Positions 1 through 8,287 of a stretch of DNA of 64,000 nt are shown one piece after another. The translations under genes and the position numbers were made by a program. The stretch is taken from the NCBI RefSeq assembly GCF_000308675.1, contig NZ_BAGE01000030.1:186001-250000 (forward strand), in the 5' to 3' direction. Position 1 is the stretch's first letter. Every line of letters starts with the position of its first letter. Under the pieces are notes generated by a model. That model worked only from the letters and a program-made list of their open reading frames with translations. It had not been told where the DNA came from and did not search any database. Source of the stretch: Nocardia paucivorans NBRC 100373 (GTDB lineage: Bacteria > Actinomycetota > Actinomycetes > Mycobacteriales > Mycobacteriaceae).

Positions 1-580
1 TCACCGCGGCGGCTCGGCGGCGTATCACCCAGGTCGTCGCGGCGATCACCGCCGGCCACAACAGATAGAACTGTTCCTCCACCCCGAGCGACCAGAAGTG
101 CCGGAACGGCGACGGGAGCGTATCGCCGGCCAGATAGTCTATATCGTGCAGCGCGAATCGATAGTTCCCGGCATACAGCGCGGCGGCGATTCCGTCGCCG
201 AGCACCCGGCGGGCCGGTAGCGGCGGTAATAGTACGGCGGCGGCGATCGCGGTGGCGACGAGGACGACACCCGCCGCGGGCAGGAGTCGGCGGGCCCGCG
301 CGCCGTAGAACCGTGCCGCCTCGATGGTGCCGGTGGCAACCGTTCGCCGATAAAGGATTTCGGTGACGAGAAAACCGGAAACGACGAAAAATACGTCCAC
401 GCCGATGAATCCGCCGTGCATACCGGGCAGGCCCGCGTGAAAGAGTACGACGGCCACCACGGCAACCGCTCGCAACCCTTCGATATCGGGTCGGAAGAAT
501 TTTCTCGGCACCGCGTTGTCGTCCCGGTTCGCCCGCCGATCATCCAATTCTTTGTCGGCCGCCACGGTCATGGCCGGCAT
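1..580 (-). CDS. Acyltransferase 3 (OafA/YrhL-type) membrane protein, 5' part only
   Basis: Reading leftward from about 580 gives an open frame that runs off the window edge. It contains the acyltransferase-3 hallmarks: FRPDIEGLRAVAV, a first membrane helix ending in LFHAGLPG, then GGFIGVDVFFVVSGFL with TEILYR, and later HFWSLGVEEQFYLLWP. This family moves acyl groups onto cell-envelope sugars or lipids using multiple membrane helices, with a conserved His in the first helix (here LFH). About 190 residues are visible out of the family's usual 370-700, so the C-terminus and any SGNH domain are missing. The start is uncertain: ATG codons at 586, 580 and 571 are all in frame and none has a clear ribosome site. 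The substrate cannot be told. Confidence 0.88.
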   Translation of the reverse strand, partial: MPAMTVAADKELDDRRANRDDNAVPRKFFRPDIEGLRAVAVVAVVLFHAGLPGMHGGFIGVDVFFVVSGFLVTEILYRRTVATGTIEAARFYGARARRLLPAAGVVLVATAIAAAVLLPPLPARRVLGDGIAAALYAGNYRFALHDIDYLAGDTLPSPFRHFWSLGVEEQFYLLWPAVIAATTWVIRRRAAAV

Positions 581-708
581 TGTCATCGAACTTGCCGATG
601 GTGTCACGACAACTCGCCGCGTACGAATATTCCGTATTCATTTCCATTGCGGCGATCGGCGTCATATACGAATAAATCGACCACACCTCACGACCGGTAA
701 CCCAGAGA

Positions 709-1137
709 TTATGTCGACGCTATTTCGAAAACGGGATGTGTCCGAGCATCGTCGATGAATTGCTCGGGTGACGAGTCCGGCGCCGCATCCGGATACGGCA
801 GGACGAACAGCCGCCGATACAGCGCCACGACGAGTTTCGGGACGCGCGGTGGTCCCGATATCAACGATGCCCGAAACACCTGCGCCGTGCGCTCGAGGGG
901 CAACTCGATGGCCGTCACGGTTTCGACGTGCCGGCCGTGACGCAGGGTCGCTCTGCCCCGGGCCGCACGCAGGTTAAGCACCCGGTTCACCATCTCGTAG
1001 GACGTCACCGGGTAGCGTCGGCCCTCCTGCGCGGACACCGCCGGCGGTGTTTCGATCACGCGGCCGGTGCGTCGCCCGGACACGCCGAGAACGCGGAACG
1101 ACCGTATCGGCAGACCGGCGCATAGCACGGCGCGCAT
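709..1137 (-). CDS. Nitroreductase-family deazaflavin (F420)-type oxidoreductase
   Basis: A 142-residue protein of the DUF385/deazaflavin-dependent nitroreductase (Ddn-like) group, a split-barrel fold that uses F420H2 in mycolata. Visible marks are the early VLGVSGRRTGRVIETPP segment, the RRYPVTSYEMVNRVLNLRAARG stretch around residues 40-60, which lies at the cofactor face in relatives, and the closing HPVFEI. The ATG at 1137 is the only good start in frame. It ends 129 bases before the acyltransferase start on the same strand. It diverges from the amidohydrolase at 1348, and the 210-base gap holds both promoters. The substrate is unknown. Confidence 0.75.
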   Translation of the reverse strand: MRAVLCAGLPIRSFRVLGVSGRRTGRVIETPPAVSAQEGRRYPVTSYEMVNRVLNLRAARGRATLRHGRHVETVTAIELPLERTAQVFRASLISGPPRVPKLVVALYRRLFVLPYPDAAPDSSPEQFIDDARTHPVFEIAST

Positions 1138-1347
1138 CCACGCGTCGGACGCCCGCGCACCCGTCCCGTTCGATACGGTTTGGCCATAACCCGAGCGTCC
1201 TCCGGTGTACCCGCGCAGGCAAATATCTCGGAGTAGCCTTCCGGTTGCGGTTATCTGTTGCTGTGTCTGTAATGAGCTCGAAAACCCGCCGAGGCGGGTC
1301 GGATCAGGTGGGCTCGTATCGGTTCACCCCGTACTCAGGAGATCGCC

Positions 1348-2454
1348 ATGACGACCGGTTATGTGTGGAACACCCTCTACGGATGGGTCGACACCGGCAG
1401 CGGAAGCCTGTTTCCGTCCGATGCCACGGTTGGTCTCCAACCCATCGGACACCACCTCGCGCATCCCGACACCAAACGGCGGTTCCACGAATTGGTCTCG
1501 GTGTCCGGCCTACTCGGCAAATTACATTCGATCGAAGCGAAACCCGCGAGTGAGACCGATATTCTGCGGGTGCACACCGCGGAGCATCTGGAGCGGATCA
1601 AAGCCGAGAGTTCGCAGCCGAAAGGTGGGGACGCCGGCGATGGTGTCTCGTCGTTCGGCAAGGGTGGATACGAGATCGCCGCGCTCTCGGCGGGCGGCGC
1701 CATCGAACTCGTGAAACAGGTGCTGGCGGGAACGGTCGACAATGGTTACGCACTGGTCAATCCGCCGGGCCACCATGCGACCCGTGCGACCGGTATGGGT
1801 TTCTGCGTTTTCAACAATGTCTCCATTGCCGCCGCCTACGCCAAGGAAGTGCTGGGCGTCGAGCGTGTCGCCGTCGTCGACTGGGATGTCCATCACGGCA
1901 ACGGCACCCAGGACATCTGGTACGAGGACCGATCGGTGCTGACCCTTTCGATCCATCAGCACCTGTGTTTCCCGCCGAATTCCGGTTATCGCACCGAGCG
2001 CGGCGCGGGCGACGGGTACGGGTACGCGATCAATGTTCCGCTGCCGCCGGGGAGTGGCGACGCGGCCTATCTCCATGCGATCGAACAGGTCGTCGAACCG
2101 GCGCTGCGCGCCTTCGCGCCCGAACTGATCATCGTGGCGTGCGGTTTCGATGCGAGCATTCTCGATCCGTTGGCCCGGCAGATGGTCACCAGCAGCGGCT
2201 TCCGGACCCTGACCCGGCGCATGCTCGATCTCGCCGCCGAACTCTGCGCGGGCCGGATCGCCTTCGTGCAGGAAGGCGGCTACAGCCCGCACTATGTCCC
2301 GTTCTGTGGGGTCGCGGTGCTGCGTGAGCTGCTCGGCGAGGAATACGTGGACGATCCGTACACGCCGATCGTTTCGACGCAGGGCGGGGACGTGCTTCTC
2401 GATCACGAGGCCGCCGCGATCGCCGCAGCGGCGGAACTGGTCGCCGACCTGTGA
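1348..2454 (+). CDS. Class II histone deacetylase / acetylpolyamine amidohydrolase-like protein
   Basis: A 368-residue zinc amidohydrolase of the arginase/deacetylase superfamily. The tandem catalytic histidines (H142, H143 in NPPGHH), the zinc ligands of DWDVHHGNGTQ (D180, H182), the third ligand in ACGFDAS (D268) and the catalytic tyrosine of EGGY (Y312) are all present, so it should be active. Bacterial members remove acetyl groups from small amines or lysines; the substrate here is unknown. The start is ATG, preceded by CAGGAG. It converges on the MarR gene, with a strong hairpin between them. Confidence 0.9.
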   Translation: MTTGYVWNTLYGWVDTGSGSLFPSDATVGLQPIGHHLAHPDTKRRFHELVSVSGLLGKLHSIEAKPASETDILRVHTAEHLERIKAESSQPKGGDAGDGVSSFGKGGYEIAALSAGGAIELVKQVLAGTVDNGYALVNPPGHHATRATGMGFCVFNNVSIAAAYAKEVLGVERVAVVDWDVHHGNGTQDIWYEDRSVLTLSIHQHLCFPPNSGYRTERGAGDGYGYAINVPLPPGSGDAAYLHAIEQVVEPALRAFAPELIIVACGFDASILDPLARQMVTSSGFRTLTRRMLDLAAELCAGRIAFVQEGGYSPHYVPFCGVAVLRELLGEEYVDDPYTPIVSTQGGDVLLDHEAAAIAAAAELVADL

Positions 2455-2466
2455 GTCGATAACGCG

Positions 2467-2506
2467 CGGTCGGCGCCGGGTGGATGTGTTCGCACGGCGC
2501 CGACCG
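2467..2506. terminator. Bidirectional intrinsic terminator-like hairpin
   Basis: Perfect 12-bp arms, CGGTCGGCGCCG (2467-2478) and CGGCGCCGACCG (2495-2506), flank a 16-base loop between two convergent genes. There is no T tract on either side, as is common for actinomycete hairpin terminators. Confidence 0.6.
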
Positions 2507-2511
2507 GGGGA

Positions 2512-2982
2512 TCAGTCCGGTGACATCCGGTCGTGTTCGGCGGCGATGGCGGCCTCGTAGGCGAGTAGGGTGTCGACGACCATGCGCCGTTGCGCGGGTG
2601 TCAACGGGGTGAGGGCGTGCCGCCAGGCGCGGGCGTTGGGGGAGAGCCATTGAGAGATGGCCGGTCGGCTTTCGGGGGCGATATCGACGATACGTCGGCG
2701 GCGGTCGGCCTCGTCCTCGTGACGGATGAGCACCCCTTTGCGGCTCAGGTCGCTCACGAGCAGACTCACCGTGGTGGGTGCGACCTCGAGTTCCTCGGCC
2801 AGCCGGGAAACGGTTTGGGGGCCGTCGAGGAGCAGTAAGGACAGTAGGGACAGATGTCTCGGGGCCAGGTCGAGGGAACGCAGTTGTTCCGGTGGCGGGG
2901 TGCGTTTGGCCCGGCCGATCAGGCGCGGCATCAGCAACAGCAGCTTTCGGACGGTGTCGTCCGCGGGGTCGGGTGTTGACAC
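2512..2982 (-). CDS. MarR-family transcriptional regulator
   Basis: A 156-residue winged-helix protein. The recognition-helix region is LAEELEVAPTTVSLLVSDL, followed by the wing RKGVLIRHEDEADRRRR with its MarR-typical DxRxR pattern. I place the start at GTG 2982 (VSTPDPADD) because GGGAGG lies seven bases upstream; the frame stays open further upstream into the tautomerase gene, but that is not expected to be translated. It is divergent from the tautomerase at 3052, with a palindromic element in the 69-base gap. MarR proteins usually repress themselves and a divergent enzyme and respond to small aromatics, so it probably controls the tautomerase. Confidence 0.88.
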   Translation of the reverse strand: MSTPDPADDTVRKLLLLMPRLIGRAKRTPPPEQLRSLDLAPRHLSLLSLLLLDGPQTVSRLAEELEVAPTTVSLLVSDLSRKGVLIRHEDEADRRRRIVDIAPESRPAISQWLSPNARAWRHALTPLTPAQRRMVVDTLLAYEAAIAAEHDRMSPD

Positions 2983-3005
2983 TCGACTGCCTCCCAATTG
3001 CCTTT

Positions 3006-3032
3006 GTTTGCAAAGATTATTTGTTGTCAAAC
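3006..3032. promoter_or_regulatory. Probable MarR operator (inverted repeat)
   Basis: Half-sites GTTTGCAAA (3006-3014) and TTGTCAAAC (3024-3032) form an inverted repeat matching at 7 of 9 positions. The left half contains the perfect 8-bp palindrome TTTGCAAA. It lies in the AT-rich gap between the divergent MarR and tautomerase genes. Confidence 0.5.
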
Positions 3033-3051
3033 GTATTCTAGAGGGAGCGGT

Positions 3052-3438
3052 ATGCCGCATCTGACAGTGCATGTCCTGGAAAGCGATCTCGCCGGCCGAG
3101 AAGTCGAGCTGATCGAGACATTGACCGAGGCGGTCGTCGGGGTCTACGGCGAATGGGCGCGAGAGATCGTCGAAGTGCGACTGATCGGATTGCCTGCCGA
3201 ACGTTGGGGTATCGGCGGCTGTCCGGCGCAGGCGCCGTCGCCGAGTGTGACGTTCGGTATCCGGGAGGCGGCGTTCGAGCACCCGGACGCGCGGGACATT
3301 GTGGCCCGCCTGGTCGCGGGCGTTACCGACGCGATCGTCTCCGTATTCGGCGAACCCGTCCGAGCCGGGGTGACCGTCGAACTGGTCGGCACTCCGCAGG
3401 GACGCACCGGGGTCGGTGGTCTCGTGCTCGCGTCGTAG
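3052..3438 (+). CDS. Tautomerase-superfamily (4-oxalocrotonate tautomerase-like) protein
   Basis: A 128-residue protein beginning MPHLTVHVLES. Removal of Met would expose the Pro that acts as catalytic base in this superfamily. The sequence repeats a beta-alpha-beta pattern: the first half runs to about residue 55 (VEVRLIGLPAERWGIGG) and the second half ends VTVELVGTPQGRTGVGG, so it is a fused double-length tautomerase rather than the 62-residue single form. The ATG follows GAGGGAGCGG. The divergent MarR suggests induction by an aromatic or halogenated acid; the substrate is not evident. Confidence 0.8.
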   Translation: MPHLTVHVLESDLAGREVELIETLTEAVVGVYGEWAREIVEVRLIGLPAERWGIGGCPAQAPSPSVTFGIREAAFEHPDARDIVARLVAGVTDAIVSVFGEPVRAGVTVELVGTPQGRTGVGGLVLAS

Positions 3439-3462
3439 CGGAGGCGGTACCGCGACGGCAGG

Positions 3463-4404
3463 TCAGTCCAGCGGTAGGTCGATCGAACGCGACGGGATGC
3501 GGTCGAGTGTGTCGAGCGTCGATTCGTCGAGTCGAATCGCGCCCACGGCGATATTCGCCTCGAGGTGACCGGCGTCGGCGGTGCCGGGGATGAGGAGTGT
3601 GTTCGGGGTGTGGTGTAGGAGCCAGGCCAGGCCGATCTGGGCGGCGGTGACGCCGAGGCGCTGTGCCGCGGCCCGGACCGCCGGTTCGTCGGTGACCTTC
3701 GGGATGGCGGGGAACGCACCGCCGAGCGGGAAGTACGGTACCCAGGCGATACCCTCGGCGAGGCACAGGCGAAGGATATCTTCGTCCTCGCGGGTGACGA
3801 GGCTGTAGGCGTTCTGGACGCAGGCGATGCCCGCCGGAAGTGCTCGGCGCAGCGTGGCCAGGGTGATGCTGCTCAGTCCGATCGCACCGATTTTGCCCTC
3901 GTCCCGCAGTGCGATCATCACGGCGAGCTGGTCGTCGATATCGACCGCTTGCTCGCCCTCGGCGCGCAGGCCGGGGCCGGTTTCGAGACGGCGCAGATTC
4001 ACCACCGGAATGTGTTCGAGTCCCAGACTTGTGAGATTGTCCTCGACACTGGCCCGAAGTTCCTCGGGTCGTTGCGCAGGTCGTAGCGGGATGGGGCCGT
4101 CGGGATCGGGGTCCGCGCCGACCTTGCTGACGACCACGACACCGTCCTGTGGGCGAATCGCCTCTCGGATGAACTCGTTGACCAGGCCGTTGCCGTAGAA
4201 CTGGGCGGTATCGATGTGGTCGACGCCGAGCTCGACCGCGCGGCGCAGGAGTGCCAGGGCGCTGCCGCGGTCACCGTGCAGGCGCTCGAGTTGCATTGCG
4301 CCGTACCCGATGCGGGAAACGGTGTGGCCGGCCAGGTGGCCGGGTCCTCCGGGGTGTGCGGTGGCGGTGTCGGTCGCGGAGGAAGGAGTGTGGGTGGAGT
4401 GCAT
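3463..4404 (-). CDS. Aldo/keto reductase
   Basis: A 313-residue NADPH-dependent TIM-barrel oxidoreductase. The catalytic Asp and Tyr are in DHIDTAQFYG and the Lys in VVVVSKVG. The usual catalytic His position reads PVVNLRR, the Asn/Arg variant common in this actinobacterial subfamily. The C-terminal cofactor loop is LLIPGTADAGHLEANI. The ATG at 4404 has GAGGAC ten bases upstream. It is divergent from a TetR gene across two matching palindromes, so it is very probably that regulator's target. Confidence 0.87.
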   Translation of the reverse strand: MHSTHTPSSATDTATAHPGGPGHLAGHTVSRIGYGAMQLERLHGDRGSALALLRRAVELGVDHIDTAQFYGNGLVNEFIREAIRPQDGVVVVSKVGADPDPDGPIPLRPAQRPEELRASVEDNLTSLGLEHIPVVNLRRLETGPGLRAEGEQAVDIDDQLAVMIALRDEGKIGAIGLSSITLATLRRALPAGIACVQNAYSLVTREDEDILRLCLAEGIAWVPYFPLGGAFPAIPKVTDEPAVRAAAQRLGVTAAQIGLAWLLHHTPNTLLIPGTADAGHLEANIAVGAIRLDESTLDTLDRIPSRSIDLPLD

Positions 4405-4434
4405 GTGTATCTGTCCTCGTAGAATCGGAAAAGA

Positions 4435-4452
4435 AACGGAGGAGCCTCCGTT
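4435..4452. promoter_or_regulatory. TetR operator 1 (perfect inverted repeat)
   Basis: AACGGAGG-AG-CCTCCGTT has perfect 8-bp arms around a 2-bp centre and lies 30 bases upstream of the aldo/keto reductase start. The core CGGAGG-N2-CCTCCG recurs 35 bp to the right. Confidence 0.75.
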
Positions 4453-4471
4453 AATTCGACGATAGCACTAC

Positions 4472-4485
4472 CGGAGGGTCCTCCG
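4472..4485. promoter_or_regulatory. TetR operator 2 (overlaps the regulator's ribosome site)
   Basis: CGGAGG-GT-CCTCCG has perfect 6-bp arms and the same core as operator 1, centred 35 bp away. Its left arm also supplies the GGAGG ribosome site for the TTG start at 4488, so repressor binding would directly block expression of its own gene. Confidence 0.72.
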
Positions 4486-4487
4486 CT

Positions 4488-5159
4488 TTGAATCGGTTCG
4501 ACATCCGGCCCGGCGCGGGCCAAGCAGGGCGGTCCGCCGCGAAACGCGCGGTCCGCGCCGACGCGCGGCGAAATCGGGAAAAGCTCATCGCCGCCGCCCG
4601 TACCGCCTTCACGGAGGCCGACGACACCGTCCCGTTGGAGGGCATCGCCCGTGCGGCCGGCGTCGGTATCGGCACGCTCTACCGTCATTTCCCAACCCGC
4701 GAGGCGCTCGTCGAGGCCGTCTACGCCGCCGAACTCGACGATGTCACCGCCAGTGCCGCCACCCTGCTCGACAGGTTGCCGCCCGACGCCGCCCTTCGCG
4801 CCTGGATGAATCGCTACGCGGCGTTCGTGACGGCCAAGCGGGGAATGATCGACACCCTGCGCGCCGGGTGGGCATCGGGACGGATATCGACACCCACCAC
4901 CCGGGCACGTATCACCGCCGCAATCGCCGAGATCCTCTCCGCCGGGGCCCGCGCGGGTTCTCTGCGCGCGGACGTGAACAGCGACGACATCACCGCCATG
5001 CTCCTGGGGGTATTCCTCTCCACGGCGACCGATGGCGACCCGGACCGGACCGGTCGCCTTCTCGATCTCGTCGTCGACGCGCTTCGCCCGCGAAACGACA
5101 CCGCCGCTTCCGTCGATCGACATGCATCCGACATCGGTCCGGGCGGTGATACCGGGTGA
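4488..5159 (+). CDS. TetR-family transcriptional regulator
   Basis: A 223-residue protein with an N-terminal helix-turn-helix (IARAAGVGIGTLYRHFPTRE, about residues 50-70) and a helical ligand-binding domain. A TTG start at 4488 fits a GGAGG ten bases upstream; I see no better ATG or GTG. It is divergent from the aldo/keto reductase with two identical-core palindromes between them, which implies repression of both genes. Confidence 0.86.
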   Translation: MNRFDIRPGAGQAGRSAAKRAVRADARRNREKLIAAARTAFTEADDTVPLEGIARAAGVGIGTLYRHFPTREALVEAVYAAELDDVTASAATLLDRLPPDAALRAWMNRYAAFVTAKRGMIDTLRAGWASGRISTPTTRARITAAIAEILSAGARAGSLRADVNSDDITAMLLGVFLSTATDGDPDRTGRLLDLVVDALRPRNDTAASVDRHASDIGPGGDTG

Positions 5160-5375
5160 AAGGTCGAAGGTGCCGGTGACGGGCAGGTCGTGCCCGAGTG
5201 GCCCGAACTCGCTTGTGCCGATGATCCGATCGTCGGTCCCGACGCCTCGGCGAGGCAATGGACAGTAACCGTCGGACAACAACCGTCGGAACGGGATTTT
5301 CCGAGCCGAGACGTGGGTTGTACGAGGGGACGATGTTGTCCGGGGGCCGATAATGAGGCGGACGAAGGAGGAAGC

Positions 5376-5891
5376 GTGACCGAAACGCGGAGGGCCATCC
5401 TGGCCGGTGGATGTTTCTGGGGTATGCAGGACCTGATCCGCAAACAACCGGGTGTGCTGTCGACCAGGGTCGGCTACACCGGTGGGCGCAACGACCATCC
5501 CACCTACCGCAATCATCCGGGGCATGCGGAGGCCGTGGAGATCATCTACGACCCGGAACGGACGGACTATCGCACGCTGCTGGAATTCTTCTTCCAGATC
5601 CACGATCCGACGACCAAGGACCGGCAGGGAAACGATATCGGCACCAGCTACCGTTCGGCGATCTTCTATCTCGACGACGAACAGAAGCGGACCGCGTTGA
5701 GCACCATCGTCGATATCGAGGAGTCGGGTCTGTGGCCGGGCAAGGTCGTCACCGAGGTGACCCCGGCGAGCGAGTTCTGGGAGGCCGAGCCCGAACACCA
5801 GGACTATCTCCAGCGCTACCCGGACGGATACACCTGCCATTTCCCGCGGCCGAATTGGAAGTTGCCGAAGCGAGAGCGGACCACCGCGTAG
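5376..5891 (+). CDS. msrA: Peptide-methionine (S)-S-oxide reductase MsrA
   Basis: A 171-residue enzyme that repairs oxidised methionine. The active-site motif GCFWG is at residues 12-16 (Cys13), followed by the family blocks [39 protein letters not shown] and [13 protein letters not shown]. The GTG at 5376 is preceded by AAGGAGGAAGC; the frame is open further upstream but without a ribosome site. No msrB is adjacent. The 216 bases before it hold no recognisable gene. Confidence 0.95.
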   Translation: MTETRRAILAGGCFWGMQDLIRKQPGVLSTRVGYTGGRNDHPTYRNHPGHAEAVEIIYDPERTDYRTLLEFFFQIHDPTTKDRQGNDIGTSYRSAIFYLDDEQKRTALSTIVDIEESGLWPGKVVTEVTPASEFWEAEPEHQDYLQRYPDGYTCHFPRPNWKLPKRERTTA

Positions 5892-5984
5892 CCCGACCCG
5901 GCGGGTTTCGGAGCTTCCTCCGTGCGAGCGCCCGGTGTCACTTCGGCTCGCCGGTGTGTCGAAGCGATCGGTAATGTCGATCGG

Positions 5985-7550
5985 GTGAGTAGCTGGGCGC
6001 GCCGTAGGTTCCACAGGGTCGGACGATTCGATCGGGCGGTCGGCGAGGCGGTGGCCGGACTGCCCGCCTCGCGGATCGACCGTGGTCTGTTACACCTCAC
6101 CACCAGCGCCGACCACAGCATGCTGTGGCTGGCCTGCGCGGCGTTGCTCGCCTCCCGCCAGGGTGCCACTCGCCGGGCCGCATTGCGCGGCGTCGTTGCT
6201 GTGGCCGGAGCCAGCTTCGTGGCCAATGTCGGGTTGAAAACCTTGTTCGCGCGGCGCCGCCCGGCCGCCGAACTGATGCCCGCGCATCGGCGTCTGAGCC
6301 CCGCTCCGAGATCATCGTCCTTCCCCTCGGGGCACAGCGCCACCGCGGCGGCCTTCGCCACGGCGGTGGCGATGGAAAGTCCGCGCACCGCGTTGGCCGT
6401 CGCTCCGCTCGCGGCCGCCGTGGCCTACTCCCGGGTGCACACCGGTGTGCACTGGGGCTCGGATGTGCTCGTCGGCGCGGCCGTCGGTTCCGGTATCGCC
6501 CTGGCCACCCGCCGCTGGTGGCCGGTGCGGGAATCCGACGAGGCGCAGGCCGCTCCCGCCCCCGAGGCGCCGGTTTTGGCGGAGGGCAAAGGGCTCGTGG
6601 TGATGGTGAACCCCATCTCCGGCGACCCGAACTACGACCCCACCGACGACATCCGTGAGGCCCTACCCGCCGCCACCGTACTGCGCACCCAACCCGACCT
6701 CGACTGCGCCGAACAACTCGAACAGGCCATCGACGAACACGACCAGCCGGTGCTGGCGGTCGGCGCCGCGGGCGGCGACGGCACGGTGGCGTCCGTGGCC
6801 GCGGTCGCGTTGCGTCGCGGGTTACCGCTGGTCGTAGTTCCCACCGGGACGCTCAACCATTTCGCCCGGGATCTCGGTGTCTACGATCTGCGCGAGGTGA
6901 TCGATGCCACCGGTGTCGGTGAGGCCGTCGCGGTCGATATCGCCAGTGTCGAATACGGCGACGGAACCGATAAGCGCACCCGATACCTGATCAATACCGC
7001 CAGCCTCGGCTCCTATCCGGACCTGGTGCAGTTGCGGGAGAAATGGCAGAAGCGCTGGGGCAAATGGCCCGCCTTCGCCGCGGCGCTCGTGGTCACCCTG
7101 CATCGGGCCGAACCGATCGAGATCTGCCTGGACGGTCGCTGGCAGCGGGTGTGGTTCCTGTTCGTCGGCAACGGCCCCTATCACCCTCATGGCGCCGTGC
7201 CCGCCTTCCGCGACCGGCTCGATTCCGGTTTGCTCGATATCCGTTGGCTGCGCGCCGATCTGCGTTGGTCGCGCACCCGTGCCGTTATCGCGCTGCTGTT
7301 GGCCGCCATCGGCCACAGCCGGGTCTACGGCGAACGTCAACTGCCCGAGCTGCTCGTGCACCTGCCCGACGCCGAAGCGTTGGCCACCGACGGTGAAGTG
7401 GTGGGCAAGGCCACGCATCTGCGTTTCTCGATGGCGGGACGGCTCGCGGTGTACCGGCGCGACGAATCCAACCCCCTCTGGGTCGATCGCAGCCGCCCAC
7501 ACCATCGTCGGGCGCCCTGGCTGCGCGACGTGTTCCGCTCCGACAGCTGA
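5985..7550 (+). CDS. PAP2-phosphatase / diacylglycerol kinase-type fusion protein
   Basis: A 521-residue fusion. The first 190 residues are a PAP2 phosphatase with KTLFARRRP, PSGHSA and the final SRVHTGVHWGSDV motif, set among membrane helices. After a short Ala/Pro linker, GLVVMVNPISGD opens a diacylglycerol/sphingosine kinase catalytic domain, with GGDGTVASV and PTGTLNHFARDLG binding ATP. One chain therefore carries both phosphatase and lipid kinase motifs, pointing to a membrane lipid phosphate cycle. I prefer GTG 5985 (VSSWARRRFHRVGRFDRAV) because family members begin this way; GTG 5922 is also open and neither has a clear ribosome site. Confidence 0.88.
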   Translation: MSSWARRRFHRVGRFDRAVGEAVAGLPASRIDRGLLHLTTSADHSMLWLACAALLASRQGATRRAALRGVVAVAGASFVANVGLKTLFARRRPAAELMPAHRRLSPAPRSSSFPSGHSATAAAFATAVAMESPRTALAVAPLAAAVAYSRVHTGVHWGSDVLVGAAVGSGIALATRRWWPVRESDEAQAAPAPEAPVLAEGKGLVVMVNPISGDPNYDPTDDIREALPAATVLRTQPDLDCAEQLEQAIDEHDQPVLAVGAAGGDGTVASVAAVALRRGLPLVVVPTGTLNHFARDLGVYDLREVIDATGVGEAVAVDIASVEYGDGTDKRTRYLINTASLGSYPDLVQLREKWQKRWGKWPAFAAALVVTLHRAEPIEICLDGRWQRVWFLFVGNGPYHPHGAVPAFRDRLDSGLLDIRWLRADLRWSRTRAVIALLLAAIGHSRVYGERQLPELLVHLPDAEALATDGEVVGKATHLRFSMAGRLAVYRRDESNPLWVDRSRPHHRRAPWLRDVFRSDS

Positions 7551-7554
7551 GCGG

Positions 7555-7797
7555 AAACACCGGTCAGCGACCGAGCCCGCGCGACGCGGGTTTCCACCGG
7601 GTCCGGTACCGGACGGACCGGCTCGATCCGGTTATGAACCGGGCACTGCTCGATGTCCGCGAGACCGATGCCGGTGTCGACGGCCAACAGCGAGTCGCCC
7701 AGTTCGATCAACGGGTACCAGTCCGTGAAGCAGGGCGCGTCCCGGACTGTGGTACCTCCGGGGGATCGATTGTGCCGCAGTGTAATTCGTGAACCAT
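7555..7797 (-). pseudogene. Remnant of a metallo-beta-lactamase-fold hydrolase
   Basis: On the minus strand MVHELHCGTIDPPE (from 7797) resembles the N-terminus of a known MBL-fold subfamily (H-x-LNCGTM-x-PP). A frame change follows, then LLAVDTGIGLADI and DPVETRVARARSLTG, which match the next conserved segments of the same family. The region that should carry the zinc-binding HxHxDH is absent: the sequence runs into the 3' end of the lipid kinase gene. It is both frameshifted and truncated. It sits next to the divergent MerR gene at 7851, which may once have regulated it. Confidence 0.6.
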
Positions 7798-7850
7798 CAT
7801 GAGGACGACACCAGGGGTTGGAGTCGACTCGAAGCCAAGGGAGGAGGGTC

Positions 7851-8252
7851 GTGTTGGAGGAGCTACTGCGAATCGGTGAGGTCGCCCAGCGGCTCGGGGT
7901 GTCGACCCACCTACTGCGGCATTGGGAGGCCGAAGGGGTCATCACGCCGTACCGGTCGGCGACCGGGGAGCGTCGATACACACCGCAGCAGGTGGATGAG
8001 ATCGCGGCGTGCCTGCGGTGCCAACGCGCGGGATTGAGCCTGTCCGACCTGGCGCTCCTGCTGCGTGGTTCCCCAGAGGAGCGCCGGGCAGTGGTCGAGC
8101 GACAGGTGCAGATCTTGCGCACCAGGCAAACCGAGCTCGGACAGGCGGCCGATTTCCTGAACCACACCCTGGAATGCCGCCACCCTGTCATACGGGAATG
8201 CCCACAGTGTCGCGACTTCGCCGGCCGCGCCGATGGCAATGGCCCAGCCTGA
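7851..8252 (+). CDS. MerR-family transcriptional regulator
   Basis: A 133-residue protein with the MerR DNA-binding helix-turn-helix and wing (IGEVAQRLGVSTHLLRHWEAEG, then GERRYTPQQVDEI), a dimerisation coiled coil (about 70-105) and a short tail with Cys/His residues (CRHPVIRECPQC) typical of a small actinobacterial subgroup. The GTG at 7851 follows GGGAGGAGGGTC. Its divergent neighbour is a decayed hydrolase, so its present target is unclear. Confidence 0.85.
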   Translation: MLEELLRIGEVAQRLGVSTHLLRHWEAEGVITPYRSATGERRYTPQQVDEIAACLRCQRAGLSLSDLALLLRGSPEERRAVVERQVQILRTRQTELGQAADFLNHTLECRHPVIRECPQCRDFAGRADGNGPA

Positions 8253-8287
8253 CGGCGAAGTCGTACTCGTTTGTGGGAAGTATTCGA

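Noticed and set aside
3999..6014. A 671-residue minus-strand open frame across the TetR, msrA and aldo/keto reductase genes
   Set aside because: It is antisense to well-supported genes and low in family-like motifs; GC bias keeps it open.
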